From Gymnogyps californianus (taxonomy: Eukaryota > Chordata > Aves > Accipitriformes > Cathartidae), in assembly GCF_018139145.2 (NCBI RefSeq), contig NC_059477.1, positions 34,761,502-34,825,501 of the forward strand: 64,000 nt of DNA. Direction: 5' to 3'. Positions 11,001 to 22,796 of the stretch are shown here, in pieces. Numbering within the stretch: position 1 is the stretch's first letter; every line of letters starts with the position of its first letter. The notes beneath the pieces were generated by a model. That model ran no database searches, was not told where the DNA came from, and saw only the letters and a program-made list of their open reading frames with translations. A program made the position numbers and the translations under genes.

Positions 11001-13449
11001 GCACCTCTCTAACAACTGAAGGCATGATCCCAAAAGGATCTGCAGGCTATTTTCAACATTGTGCATCCTAAAAACATCACAGCGATAGGAAAATGCTGGT
11101 GAAGGACATTGGCTACTGTGCAGCTTGGGAATTTAGGAGGCGGACAATACCACCTTCACACACCTCTACTGTAGAATTTAGCTTGTAAGGAGACGATTTA
11201 AAGAGCTCATTCGTCTGTTTTGCTGTTCTAGGGTTGCCTTTTTTCCCCAGACTGGCAAACCTCCAGACCAGGGGTATCTGTGCAAGTTTCTAACTACTCC
11301 AGAGCAGCCTAGATGTGATAGATGGCACTCTGTAGCAGTTGCATAGGCAGAGGAAGAGCTGGTATCACAGGGGTCTGGATAGGAAGAAATGCAACCCAGT
11401 GTGCAGTGATCTCACAGGAAGGCTGGCATCAGCAAAATATTGGATGAGATGTTGGAAACCCAATGGTCGCCGTGGAGTTTGGCACATAGAGGAAGGGTTC
11501 TTTGCCTGGTTTGTAGGACAGAGGCTTCTATTGCAAGATGTACATTTCTGCTTCAATTAATAATATATATCCTCTCAATAAATATAAATCTCTTCAGAGA
11601 ATGTCCGCTTCATCTAGTGCCTATTTTTACATATTATCCAGAAGGGATGAAAATAATGAATAACTTCTGAGCCACTGGTTCAGCCCTGCTGCAGCAGGAC
11701 AACCAAAGAGTATGAGGTAACATCACACGTTCAGATAAGCTTTTCACATAATGTGTGATCCCAGAGTAAGACCAGATCTCTCATGAGATGAAGGGCATGG
11801 GATTTGCCAGGCTAGATTAGCCAATATCAGCTGTTTCAGAGGGAGGGGGAAAAAATAAGAGAGAACAAGCGAGAAAACCTTTTGCCTGGTTCAGCCAGTT
11901 AATCGCACAGTGCTGCGCACTAGGAAGATCCCTGCAGGGAAAGATGATTACATTACAAATGTTTTCTTGATTAGCATATGGATCTGAGTTTCTTATGTAT
12001 TGATACAGCAGCGTTTCCAGAAGCACCACACTATACCCTATGGTGATGGGCAATACAGGAACGGCTGCTCTTGTACACAGCTGGTAAGATCTTCCTGTCC
12101 AGGAGGTTCTGCATTGCTATAATCTAAAATTAGTACTCTACCATAGGAGGGCACTGGCAGCACGTCAAAGTGCCAACTAGGAGCTGGTGATCCCCATCTT
12201 TCAAAGCAATAATGCCCTTCTTCCAGGGAAAACCATATAGACTGTTATATTAAAAAGACTTCCACTCATCGGTTTTGTAATACCTTTCTCCCTGAAGGAG
12301 ATGGTCCTAGTTTCTTGGGATAACATTTTCTCATGAAGCTGCCTCTTGAAACCTTCTCTGTAAGGTACCTAGTACAAAATAAAAGCAAAACAAAATACCC
12401 TACAATCTTTTGGTTGTGTGTAGCTCTGCATTTAATATTTTTAATATTTTTACTTCTGCTTATCACAAATCTACATGCAGTGATTTTAACAATAATTTTC
12501 TTAAATACTTAGTGTGAATTGCATGGTTGGAAAAATACAATAAGTTGCCATTTAAAATAGTCCCTCATATTTGACAGAAATTGCACTTTTGTGTCTTGTA
12601 ACAACCCAGAGGCCAAATTAAGTTCTAGTCATAAGACGACTCAGATGCTTTGAAATTGTTTACATTTGTTCCTACCTTTTCTCAGTGCTATATAAATATC
12701 AGATGATGATTTCTCCCATTAGAAGGAGGAAAAAAGATCAGAGTAGCCAGAGTAGTTGCATTGTTTCTGTCTGGGTAAAATTCACATGTGAGGAGATGAT
12801 CGGCACAAAAAAAGGCGTTTAGACATCTGAGGATGATCACTGGGGACCTGCTGAGATCTATGAGCTTGCCAAAGCCACTGAAGCCCAAAACTCCCTCTGA
12901 TTTATACAGGCACTGTGGTCGTGGTCATGGTCATCCTGGAAGCAACTGGAGGCAATTTCTCCCAGTCCTTCTAGTGAATGGTGTCTCCACTGACTCTAGA
13001 TTTTCATGCTGTTTTTCTCTTCTTGCAGAGACAATTTAATCAATTGATCTCTAACATGTCCCACTCTGCCAGACCATTTGGTTTCTGAATTTCCCCTCTA
13101 CAATCCCAATGCAATTCCTATAGTCTATCAGACCCTGTCACTTGGGCTGTTATCCATAGTCTACCAGCATCAATGAATTCTTGATTGCTCCCATCCCTCT
13201 CATAGCTGATTTTTATCATGTTGTCATGACAAGACACACTTAAATCTCTGCCATTGTTCTGCATCCCACCTGTTGTGTCTTCACATGTTCTTAATAGCTT
13301 CTTTGAAGATAAAATTATCAAACATGTAAGACGACCTTGTTCCTCTCTTTTGTTTATTTTCCATTTCTCCTTTCTTCCCTCTTGACATTGATTGAAAAAT
13401 GCCAGCCAGCCTCTGCAATTCATTGCATCTCATCATGTCTGCTGACCAG
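8011..13449. other. Long non-coding stretch
   Basis: No gene recognised; the longest chance frames are about 95 codons (8231-8518 minus, 10472-10756 minus, 10494-10775 plus). A perfect 9-bp inverted repeat, ACTCCTAAG/CTTAGGAGT, is at 10153-10161 and 10173-10181. Homopolymer A or T runs occur near 9325, 10510 and 10805. The interval 8011-8600 lies just upstream, in element sense, of the minus-strand LINE relic and may hold more of it, but I could not align it. Confidence 0.5.
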
Positions 13450-14160
13450 TCTTTCATTCACTGTCATGTTACTTTTGTCCTAAGTTTTTCATATACTGCA
13501 GTTTTTATTTTTCCCATCTTCATTATACAATCCTGCTCTGGTATTTCCTATTAAAAACAAACAATCTCACACTTTAGCCCATTTGCTTCTGTAGAGACCA
13601 CTTTGCCTTCCTGTTCTCATTTATCTTTCTTCTTATTTACCGTGCTGTTTTCAATTCCCTCAATTCCATGCTCAGACCTGTTAGCTCTGCCTTGCATCCT
13701 TTACACTTGATCAATTCAAAGCACTCATGCCAAAATTTTTAATGGCCTATTCTTAGCCAAGTCCCAGAACCTGTACTCTGTCTTCATCTCTGCAACCTGA
13801 CAGCTGCCTTCAATACTGCCACCATTCTCTTTTTCTTGAAATATTGCCCTTCCCTGATGATTCAATTTTCTCCTAGTTCTCCTCCAATTTATTCACTCAT
13901 CCTTTCTACACAGGATTCTCTTTTTAATCCCACAAACAAAACCATCTTTGACTATATGATTACCTGATCTACATCTCAATTCCATCTGTCTTTCTTCTGT
14001 TAAAAAATAAAATTTCTACCAGTTTGTCTTGTGGCTTAAGGATGTGTAGTCACCTGAGGTCAACCTAAACTTGATTAAACATAGTTCTTCAATCCCAACC
14101 CCTGATAGCTCTCTTGCAAGGAACAGTGGTGTTGTCCACTGGTGACTAAGAAAGTCAATA
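13450..14160 (+). mobile_element. Ancient L2-like LINE relic, RT region
   Basis: A pyrimidine-rich plus-strand stretch resembles the coding strand of L2-type LINEs. At about 13795-13835 the translation reads NLTAAFNTATILFFL, the position of the RT motif that in L2 elements reads DLSAAFDTVDH-like. It follows a GCCAAGTCCCAGAACCTGTA block (13757-13776) and precedes a CTAGTTCTCCTCCAATTTATT block where L2 elements encode a WFSSYL-like segment. At about 14030-14100 a CTTAAGGATGTG block followed by CAACCTAAACTTGATTAAAC fits the later segment that encodes LKLN..KTE-like residues. The frame is broken throughout. The start could lie further left and the end further right. Family assignment is from memory. 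Confidence 0.6.
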
Positions 14161-15349
14161 GACAATGCAAAGCCATTGCACACCATAACCCTTTCGTGTC
14201 CCTTTTCAAATTTTCTCTGAACATAAAGCTTATAACATAATTTCAGTAGTACTTAGGTCATGATGTATTTTTTTATTTGGCTGAGTAGCAACCTTCTACA
14301 CCCTTCCAGTACCTCCCTGTCAACTCTTGTGTCACGCACAGGTTGTAGAAAGTTTTGTGTGTGGACCCTCCTTTTGCTCTTTCTACAGTGCCTTGCAGTA
14401 AGGGATCTTCATCCCTGAGAAGGTACTTATTATGGCAGTTGGGACAATAGTAAAATGGTGTTAACCACAAAAATCTCAGCTTGTGGATTGTGTGTAATCT
14501 GGTGACCAGACCCTTTTCAGGGATCTCTCTGGTTAAGAATCTTTCAGGGAACAAAGCTTGCAAAAGTTTTCCCATTAGGTACTCTTCTATAGTAATCATT
14601 GCAGCTTCCACGACAATTTCACAAAGGATGGTACATCTTTGGCATCTCTATACCACTGTGTATATACAGCCCTTCTGAGAAACCTTTATATTATGGGCTT
14701 TCTTGTATTAGACCATAGCAGTCATATGTTTGAGAGGTAAGGTCAGTTGGGGTTATTTAACATGCACAATGAAATAATGTACCTGGGTTTTTTTTTTTCT
14801 TTCTTCTGCTTTCTGTTTTTATCTCAACAAATTGTACCTACATCGTAGCAGAAATACTAACTAAGACATAAAAGTATCCTAAAAGAAGAAATTATAGCTT
14901 AAACCCACAAGAGACACATGATTTTACTGTGTTCCTTTGTTTGAATGACCTCTTGCAGAGAAACTCAAGGGTCATTATTGTGGAAATTTTCCGGCAAAAG
15001 TGATGTCACCAGAAATCATTTTAATGGAGCCTCATCTTCACATCCTATTGATTTATCTGCTAAGTATGAAAGGAAATCAATAAGCAGAATCATTTTCACA
15101 TCTTTTAAACATCTACGGTAGCCAAAAAATATTGTCCACTGCAGACATGAATCATTGGAAAGAAAAATCATAGCCATTGATAAGCATGAAAACATTTAGT
15201 TCTTTATATTAAGAAGGTGATTTTCATGTTTTGTCTACATCTTTTGTTTCATGTATTTGTACTAAAGGTGAATTTCACGCAGTGACAGTAGAAATTTCAT
15301 TTTGTATAAAACAGAGGTTAAAATACTGAGATTTTCCGAATTATAATGT
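14161..15349. other. Non-coding spacer between the L2-like relic and the CR1
   Basis: AT-rich with a T-rich run near 14790. A 112-codon minus frame (14273-14611) looks like chance and may partly be antisense to leftover LINE sequence. No gene recognised. Confidence 0.5.
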
Positions 15350-17236
15350 GAGATCTACAGAGGGTGGAAGCAAGGACAGGTAGCCTGGGAGGAATACAGA
15401 GAAATTGTTCGAGCAGCCAGGGATCAGGTTAGGAAAGCCAAAGCCCTGAGAGAATTAAATCTGGCCAGGGATGTCAAGGGCAACGAGAAAAGCTTCTATA
15501 GGTACATCGGTGATAAAAGGCAGACCAGGGAAAATGTGGGCTCTCTCTGGAAGGAAACGGGATACCTCGTTACCTGGGACGTGGAGAAGGCTGAGGTACT
15601 CAACAACTTTTTTGCCTCAGTCTTCACCGGCAAGTGCTCCAGCCACACCACCCAAGATGCAGAAGGCACAGGCAGGGACTGGGAGAATGAAGAACTGCCC
15701 ACCATAGGAGAAGATCAGGTTCGAGACTGTCTAAGGAACCTGAAGGTGCTCAAGTCCATGGGACCTGATAAGATGCATCCGTGTGTCCTCAGGGAACTGG
15801 AGGATGAAGTGGCTAAGCCACTATCCATCATATCTGAGAAGTCATGGCAGTTCAGGGAAGTTCCCACTGACTGGAAAAGGGGAAACATAACCCCCATTTT
15901 TAAAAAGCGAAAAAAGGAAGACCCGGGCAACTACAGGCCAGTCAGTCTCACCTCTGTGCCCAGCAAGATCATGTAGCGGATCCTCCTGGAAACTCTGCTA
16001 AGGCACATGGAGAATAAGGAGGTGATTGGTGACAGCCAATATGGCTTCACTAAGGACAAATCGTGCCTGACAAATTTGGTGGCCTTCTATGAAGGGGTTA
16101 CAGCTTTAGTAGGTAAAGGAAGAGCAACGGATGTCGTCTGCCTGGACTTGTGCAAAGCATTTGACACTGTCCCGTACGACATCCTCGTCTCTAAACTGGA
16201 GAGACATAGATTTGATGGATGGACCACTTGGTGGATAAGGAATTGGCTGGATGATCGCACTCAAAGAGTTGTGGTCAATGGCTTGATGTCCGAGTAGAGA
16301 CCAGTGAGGAGTGGCGTTCCTCAGGGGTCGGTATTGGGACCGGCGCTATTTAACATCTTTGTTGGTGACATGGACAGTGGGATTGAGTGCCCCCTCAGCA
16401 AGTTTGCTGACGCCACCAAGCTGTGTGGTGTGGTCGACATGCTGGAGGGAAGGGATGCCATCCAGAGGGACCTTGACAGGCTTGAGAGATGAGCCTGTGC
16501 AAACCTCATGAAGTTCAACAAGGCCAAGTGCAAGGTCCTGCCCATGGGTCGGGGCAATCCCAAGCACAAATACAGGCTGGGCAATGAGTGGTTTGAGAGC
16601 AGCCCCAAGGAGAAGGACTTGGGGGTGTTGATTGACGAGAAGCTCAACGTGACCTGGCAATGTGCACTTGCAGCGCAGAAAGCCAACCATATCCTGGGCC
16701 GCATCAAAAGAAGCATGACCAGCAGGTCAAGGGAGGTGATTCTCCACTTCTACTCCACCCTTATGAGCGTTCAGCTCTGGGGCCCCCAACATAAGACAGA
16801 CATGGACCTGTTGGAGGGAGTCCAGAGGAGGGCCATGAAGATGATCAGAGGGTTGGAGCGCCTCTCCTATGAAGACAGGCTGAGAGAGTAGGGGTTGTTC
16901 AGCCTGGAGAAAAGAAGGCTCCAGGGAGACCTTATAACAGCCTTCCAGTACCTAAAGGGGGCCTACAAGAAAGCCGGAGAGGGACATTTTATAAAGGCAT
17001 GTAGTGATAGGACAAGGGGTAATGGCTTTAAACTGAAAGAGGGTAGATTTAGATGAGATGTAAGGAAGAAATTCTTCACTGTGAGAGTGGTGAGACACAG
17101 GAACAGGTTGCCCAGAGAAGTTGTGGCTGCCCCCTCCCTGGAAGTGTTCAAGGCCAGGTTGGATGGTGGCTTTGAGCAACCTGGTCTAGTGGAAGGTGTC
17201 CCTGCCCATGGCAGGGGGGATGGAACTAGATGATCT
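15350..17236 (+). pseudogene. CR1 ORF2 reverse transcriptase fragment, broken
   Basis: In an active CR1 this protein copies the element's RNA at the chromosomal target. One frame runs from 15350 to about 17165 without a net frameshift. Visible motifs are YRPVSLTSV before the RT core, DLCKAFDTV (codons from 16145) for motif [12 protein letters not shown] (16310-16342) for motif B and FADATKL (16403-16423) for motif C. Motif C normally carries two adjacent aspartates. Here the first is kept (16409-16411) but the second codon is GCC, alanine (16412-16414), so catalysis should be lost. In-frame stops lie at 15974-15976, 16295-16297, 16490-16492, 16889-16891 and 17054-17056. Near 16762-16775 the protein is several residues shorter than CR1 relatives, without loss of frame. 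A one-base gain near 17165 puts the probable family stop (17187-17189) in another frame; the current frame stops at 17231-17233. Confidence 0.9.
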
Positions 17237-17267
17237 TTAAGGTCCCTTCCAACCCAAAACCCAAACC

Positions 17268-17293
17268 ATTCTATGACTCTATGATTCTATGAT
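17268..17293 (+). repeat. CR1 3'-terminal octamer repeats
   Basis: ATTCTATG (17268-17275), ACTCTATG (17276-17283) and ATTCTATG (17284-17291) form the 3' end of the CR1. In this family the octamers and the structure just before them are thought to be what the reverse transcriptase recognises. They fix the right edge of the element. Confidence 0.92.
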
Positions 17294-19467
17294 CTCAGAT
17301 AAACCAATATAGATTCATTGATGTTTGCTTGCTGCAACAGAAGACCTCAACTGGCTTATTCACTGCTTTTAAATTAGGAACCTCATTCCATAAACTGCTA
17401 ATGGAGAGAAGATAGCTCTGGAATATTAATTCAAACAACCCAATTTAGGAGCATACTTATTACCATGGATTATTTAGGGAGAATAATATGAAGTGTTTCT
17501 AATGTCAGTTGTATTTCTCATTCACCTCCACCTAGCCACTTTTGTGGCATTGCATTCGCATTACAAAAGAGAACTGCAAAACAAAACAGATCATTAATTA
17601 TCCCATAAGCCCATTTAACTCTTAGACAAAGGTATAAATTAAAAGTTTGACATTTTTTATTTGTATGGAAAGTGCTTCATGTCTGTTGCTGTTTCTTCTC
17701 TCCAGGGCTAATTTTGATGTTGTAACTGGTGGGAGTAATGCTCCTGAGAAACAACAGAGCCACTGGTTTTCCAGGTAAATTCCAATACCTTAGAAGAAGA
17801 AATATACTATTTTGTATTGTATGGGAAATAGAAGCTAAATGTTTACTTTCTGTGTGGTTCTTTGTCTGATTATGTGTGAAGATTAATTTATTTTAGTTTG
17901 ATTATTTACTGATCAATATCAGCCAAATTACAATAAATTAATGTTACGGGTTGTTTTTTTTTTTCCTGATTATCAAAGGGTTCTTTAATAATAATCCTGA
18001 ATATGGTTCTAAAAAATTTTTCTTCAACCAAGTAAGAGACATGTTTTTAAATGTTTTCAGATGATTCAGTTGTTGGGTCTCTACCTTATGACACCTCACA
18101 GAGGCTGAGTTTAGTTGCTTGTTACTTGACAAAGGTCAGATCTGTCTAAGGTTCCTTAAGTAAGTCACAAAAAGTTATTTCGTTATTATCAGTATTGTTA
18201 TTGAAAACGATGCAAAAACATCAGAAAATGTGTGGTTGAGCTGCAACGTTTGAACCCAGTCATTGATAAATGAATCCAATCATGCCAGACAGCAGGGAAA
18301 AGTAGTTTCTGCCCACTGGCTCCCTTGGCTGCCAATTCCTTTTCAACAGCCAGTTCCCGGAAACTGATCTTCACCTCACTCATCACAGTTAAAATGAAAG
18401 GGAATAAAAACAAGTATAGTTTGATTTGCAAGTAATCATAGATTGAAACTTACTAAGTGATACTTTGGCTGCTTCGTTTTAAATTCAGTTTCTCTGCTCA
18501 TTCACAGCTTAACTGAACTGTCAGTTTGTCATCTCACATAACCAAAGGTTACATGGTCCTCTACAAGGTTGACTATGAAGGTAGCAATCTTCCACAGTAA
18601 AGCCATCAAATCATTGGGCCAAAATATCCTAAATATATCTGAAGTTTGACAAGTAACAGAAAATATGATAATGCCAAATTCTGTTATGTCATTATTTAAT
18701 ATAATTATTTTTATAATTATTACTATTTTGTGTGCTGTTGAAGCCACAGATGCATGAATAAGCATCAAAAGGATTGCTAATATTGGATGAGAAACATGAT
18801 GGTTTCAATAAATTCTAGAGGGAACTCTTTTCCAAGAGACTTTTTGCTGACAAAGGGTGTATTTGAGTGTCATGTCTACATGAATCTCTAATGGGACTTT
18901 TCCATTTCTGCAGCCTTTTCTATTGTCTATGCTCAGAGGATACAGTCTGTGAATTTCACCACCCACCTTTACAAGCAGGCTCAGCTCCAGGTAGATTCTT
19001 TCCCCTTAGCTACTTGCCAGATTAAAACTGTTCCATGTCTCCTCACAAACACTGACCTTCTCACCGGCCTCCAGCTGTGGCTGCTTATGCTGAATAATGG
19101 CGTGGCACCACAGCTAAGGGGTGTGCAAAGGATGAAGACAAGGTTTGCTCCTATTCTGTCTTTATAAACTCTTTACTTCAATTATGCTTATCTGGCAGAT
19201 GAAACACCTTGCTAATTCAAAAAAAAAAAAATTTTACATGAAGGGCATAGCTTCCACAAGGCTTTCCAAACTAAATTAATATTCAATTTAAATCTTTCTT
19301 CACCTTCTAATCTTTGAAAATCTAATCATGCATTTTTCCTTTCATTGCATTACCACATCAAAGCAAAACTTGTTGTGGATACTTATTATTCTAAGTTCAC
19401 CATCTTTGCTTACAACAATACTTTCATGAAAGCCATAGTCTCTAGTAACCTCATCTGCACCGTCAAT

Positions 19468-19500
19468 TTTTATTTATTTATTTCTCTATTTATTTATTTA
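19468..19500 (+). repeat. Interrupted (TTTA)n simple repeat
   Basis: TATT/TTTA units interrupted by one TTTCTC. A short microsatellite; likely variable between individuals. Confidence 0.8.
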
Positions 19501-22500
19501 GTTATTGTGGTAGAAGAGTATTGAAACCTTTTTCAAAGAAACTACCAACCAAGGACAATTCTTTAGCCAATGTAAATTGTCCTAGGCAAATTGATTTCAT
19601 CGGGCAATTGTAAAATGCTCTCTGGGTATATTTACAACTTACCCGTTACCTCTATCAGCCTCATACAATCTTAATTATGTATTGACTTGTGAAGAAAATT
19701 CAGCAAGGTCAAACTCCAGCCAAAATTTTGAAGAGTATTTGAAGATATTAATTATGTTTATCGATTTTGTAAGTATTTGGTAATACTATCTAATATACGG
19801 ACTCAAGAGGTTCAGTCTTACAGAGGCTTTCAGCAGATATGCAGCAAGTCAACAATGTTATAAAATGATTGTTCTTACTGTTAGTACAGAAATTTGTGAA
19901 GCTTTGCCTGTAACTGACCTCAAAATACTTAGCCTGGGATTGTGGAGTAGCCCTTGAACTGGGCAACATTGAACAGAGAATATATTCAATCCTGATTTGA
20001 GTCAGGATCACCAAGGGCAGGAGGCTGAGGGCAACCCAGCTCCAAAAGCCACCTCAGATCAGCTGGCCTGTCTAAGCTTTGGGAGAAAGAGAGACCCCAG
20101 CATGCACATGAGCTTTCCTTTTCTTTCCTTCTTTTTTCAGAGAGCTATGTTACTATGGATGTATAATTGACAACCTGATTTGAGAGAAGGTGTTATTAAT
20201 CACTGCATTTCCCATAATCATCAATACTCCTCACAAGTACCAAAGTTACCTGCAACACGAAATAAAACTTCTAGAAAAAAAGAAGTCCTGTAGCTAATGA
20301 TTGGCTTTTTAGAGAAGAATATGGGTTCTGCCCTGAAGTAAATGCTTTTACAGGAGTCAAAGGTGTTGATAACTCTGTAATTGTAACAGTATCTGGTAGA
20401 GCACTTGCTTGTTTAAATCAGGTTTTTCATTTACAACACAGTGGGATGGCATTCAGGAGACCACATTTCCATGGGCTTAGCAATGACAGCCCTTTATTTT
20501 CATAAAGACAGTGATGTGGAACTGGAAATTCTTGTTAAAGCAGGGTAAACAGACACCCTCTGATCTGTGGGGAAAAAAACCCAAACAACAAACAACCTCT
20601 CTTTCTGGGTTCCAAAAAAGCTACAAGGAATTTTGAGAATGTGCTAGAGCAAAACCTCAGAAAATGCTGTAGTTTGTTGAGTAGAAAAATAGATGTTTGC
20701 TAAAAACTGTATCATGTCTATTTTATTCCTTACTGACCAAAGCCCATTAATGTTCTTGACAAGCTACAGGTCTTATATGTTCTAGTTAAAACTCCTGTTA
20801 GCCCTATCTTGGTTGAATTTTAACGAGCTCAGCCTCAGAGATCGTCCTCTCTATGTTAGGCTTAGAGTCAGAGAAAGCAGAGCTGCCATGATCACTGGAC
20901 ATCTCCTAGGATGAAACCCAAAAACTTACAGTGGTGACCTTTTTTCCATCACTATTGTATCTGAGATCCCAGAGTACTTCCTTCTACATACAGTAGAGTG
21001 TTTCTGACAATGGAGTAAAGGCTTTTGCTTCCAGCAGCGCCTATGCTGCGCTGGTGGCAAGGCAGGCCAGGTAGGTTGGACATCGCTGGAAAAGTCTGTC
21101 CATAATTTTTTAAGTCTGTGAGACTTTGTTAGATGTTAGCAGTGAGGCCACTATGAATTCCTTCACAAAGAAATGATTCTTATGCTGTAGGACATGAGAA
21201 AACTCATGATCATAAAGCAAAGGAAAAAGAGGAGATTTTGCAACTTGGATCTTTGTTTGAAAGTATCTGAAGAAATAAACATATTTCCCCCAGACAGCTG
21301 TTTAAAATGTATTAGAGTACCCACTTGCATTATACATCTCAGTCTGTGTGTCTAAGCTGATTGTGCCGTGTAACTTCTCAAAGCAGGAGAGGAAGGTTTG
21401 ATTAAACGATGTGTGCCTAAGTGCCTTTTTTTGAACTCAATACCAACTACTGTGCAATCATGTCTACCTCTTTTCACCTCATCATTTATGAGCCACAGTT
21501 TACTTCAATTTCCATTTCTATTTCAGTCAGTCAGTCTTACACAAACACAGCCTATTTTTCACTTTATATTTGGACACATGAACTATTTTATTATATTTCA
21601 ATCTAGGGTTATATTCTGAAAAGCCTTGGAAAATGCTACAAAGAAATTTCACATCTTGTATTTAGTTACAACTGACAAATTTTAAGGTAGATTACCATAT
21701 ATTCCTATGTGACAGAGATCAATTACGTCTAATAAGATAAAATTATAGTATTTTTTCAAATAATTCATATTAAAGAAAAACTAAAGCTTAGCTTTTTATA
21801 TTACAGTTACATTTACCATTTCATTTTGGAAGCTGGTGTTTTTCAAAGTCTGTCTTGCCTAGTAGGTTCTTTAAATTACAGAATTACTGGCCTCAGCTGA
21901 AATCTCAGTCTTGTTGGAATCAGTGAGTATTTTGCCTTGACTCCAAGAAAGACAAGTCCCACCTGGATAAAGCCCTGAACAACCTGGTTTAATCTCATAG
22001 CTGACCCTACTTGGACGAGGAGGTTGCACAAGAGTTCCCCTCCTGAGTTCCCCTCCAAACTTAATTATGCTATGACCCTTCATGCACAATAATTCTGTCT
22101 TTTCTTGGACTGTTTTTTTTTTACTAAAAAAATCTAGCAAACTGAATAAATGATTAAATTCATTCCTCCATTCATACACTAAGTAGTACTTCTCAACAAA
22201 AAGTTCTTGTACCATCATTTACTGAAAAGAAGTATCTTCATGAGGTCCCCCAGGAATTTCTCAGTGGTCTCTTGCTTTTACATCCTTATTTTTCCAAATA
22301 GCTGTGAACCACATTAGACCCCTCTCTGGTGTCTGTGATACTCCGTCGTCAGTCCTTTGCCATGATGCACTTCTTGTATTCTCCCTTTTATCCAGCTTTT
22401 TATCTCTGCAAGTGCTTTACCTCCCCCCAAAACAGCTGCTTAGTTTTCATAATTGCCTCTTGAAGCCACCAATATAATCACAGGAAGAGAAGAGTCCGTG

Positions 22501-22754
22501 AAAAAATTGTGAATGAGAAGGCAAGAATGAGAAGGGAAGAATAAGTGAAGAATAAGAAGGGAAAACAAAAGGCCATCTTTGAACTTGGAGGCCTTCCATA
22601 CTGCATCTACCTCCACTGCCAAGAAGCCACAGATGTTCATCACATAAGCAGATGACAGTGTTACTGTGAGGTGGTTTTTTGTTTCTTGTTCAGAATCTTA
22701 ATAACACATATTCTCCCCAGCTGCACTGGTTTATTTTTTTCTCTAATTTTTAAT

Positions 22755-22796
22755 ATTGAAATCTTTAAAAATACTGAAATCTTTAAAAATACTGAA
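22755..22796 (+). repeat. 18-bp tandem duplication, about 2.3 copies
   Basis: ATTGAAATCTTTAAAAAT (22755-22772) is followed directly by ACTGAAATCTTTAAAAAT (22773-22790) and a partial third unit ACTGAA. One mismatch separates the two full units. Confidence 0.85.

Larger units (their letters stand above)
15350..17293 (+). mobile_element. 5'-truncated CR1 LINE retrotransposon
   Basis: This is a clear CR1 (chicken repeat 1 type) non-LTR retrotransposon. It contains the stretch before the RT, the RT domain, the C-terminal part of ORF2, the 3' untranslated region and the CR1 3' end made of ATTCTATG-type octamers. The endonuclease part and ORF1 are missing, the usual result of incomplete target-primed reverse transcription. 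I see no target-site duplication, which is normal for CR1. Its higher GC stands out against both flanks and it is far better preserved than the other LINE relics here, so it is much younger, though dead. Confidence 0.95.

Noticed and set aside
16321..16716. 131- and 114-codon minus-strand frames inside the CR1
   Set aside because: They are antisense shadows of the reverse transcriptase frame.
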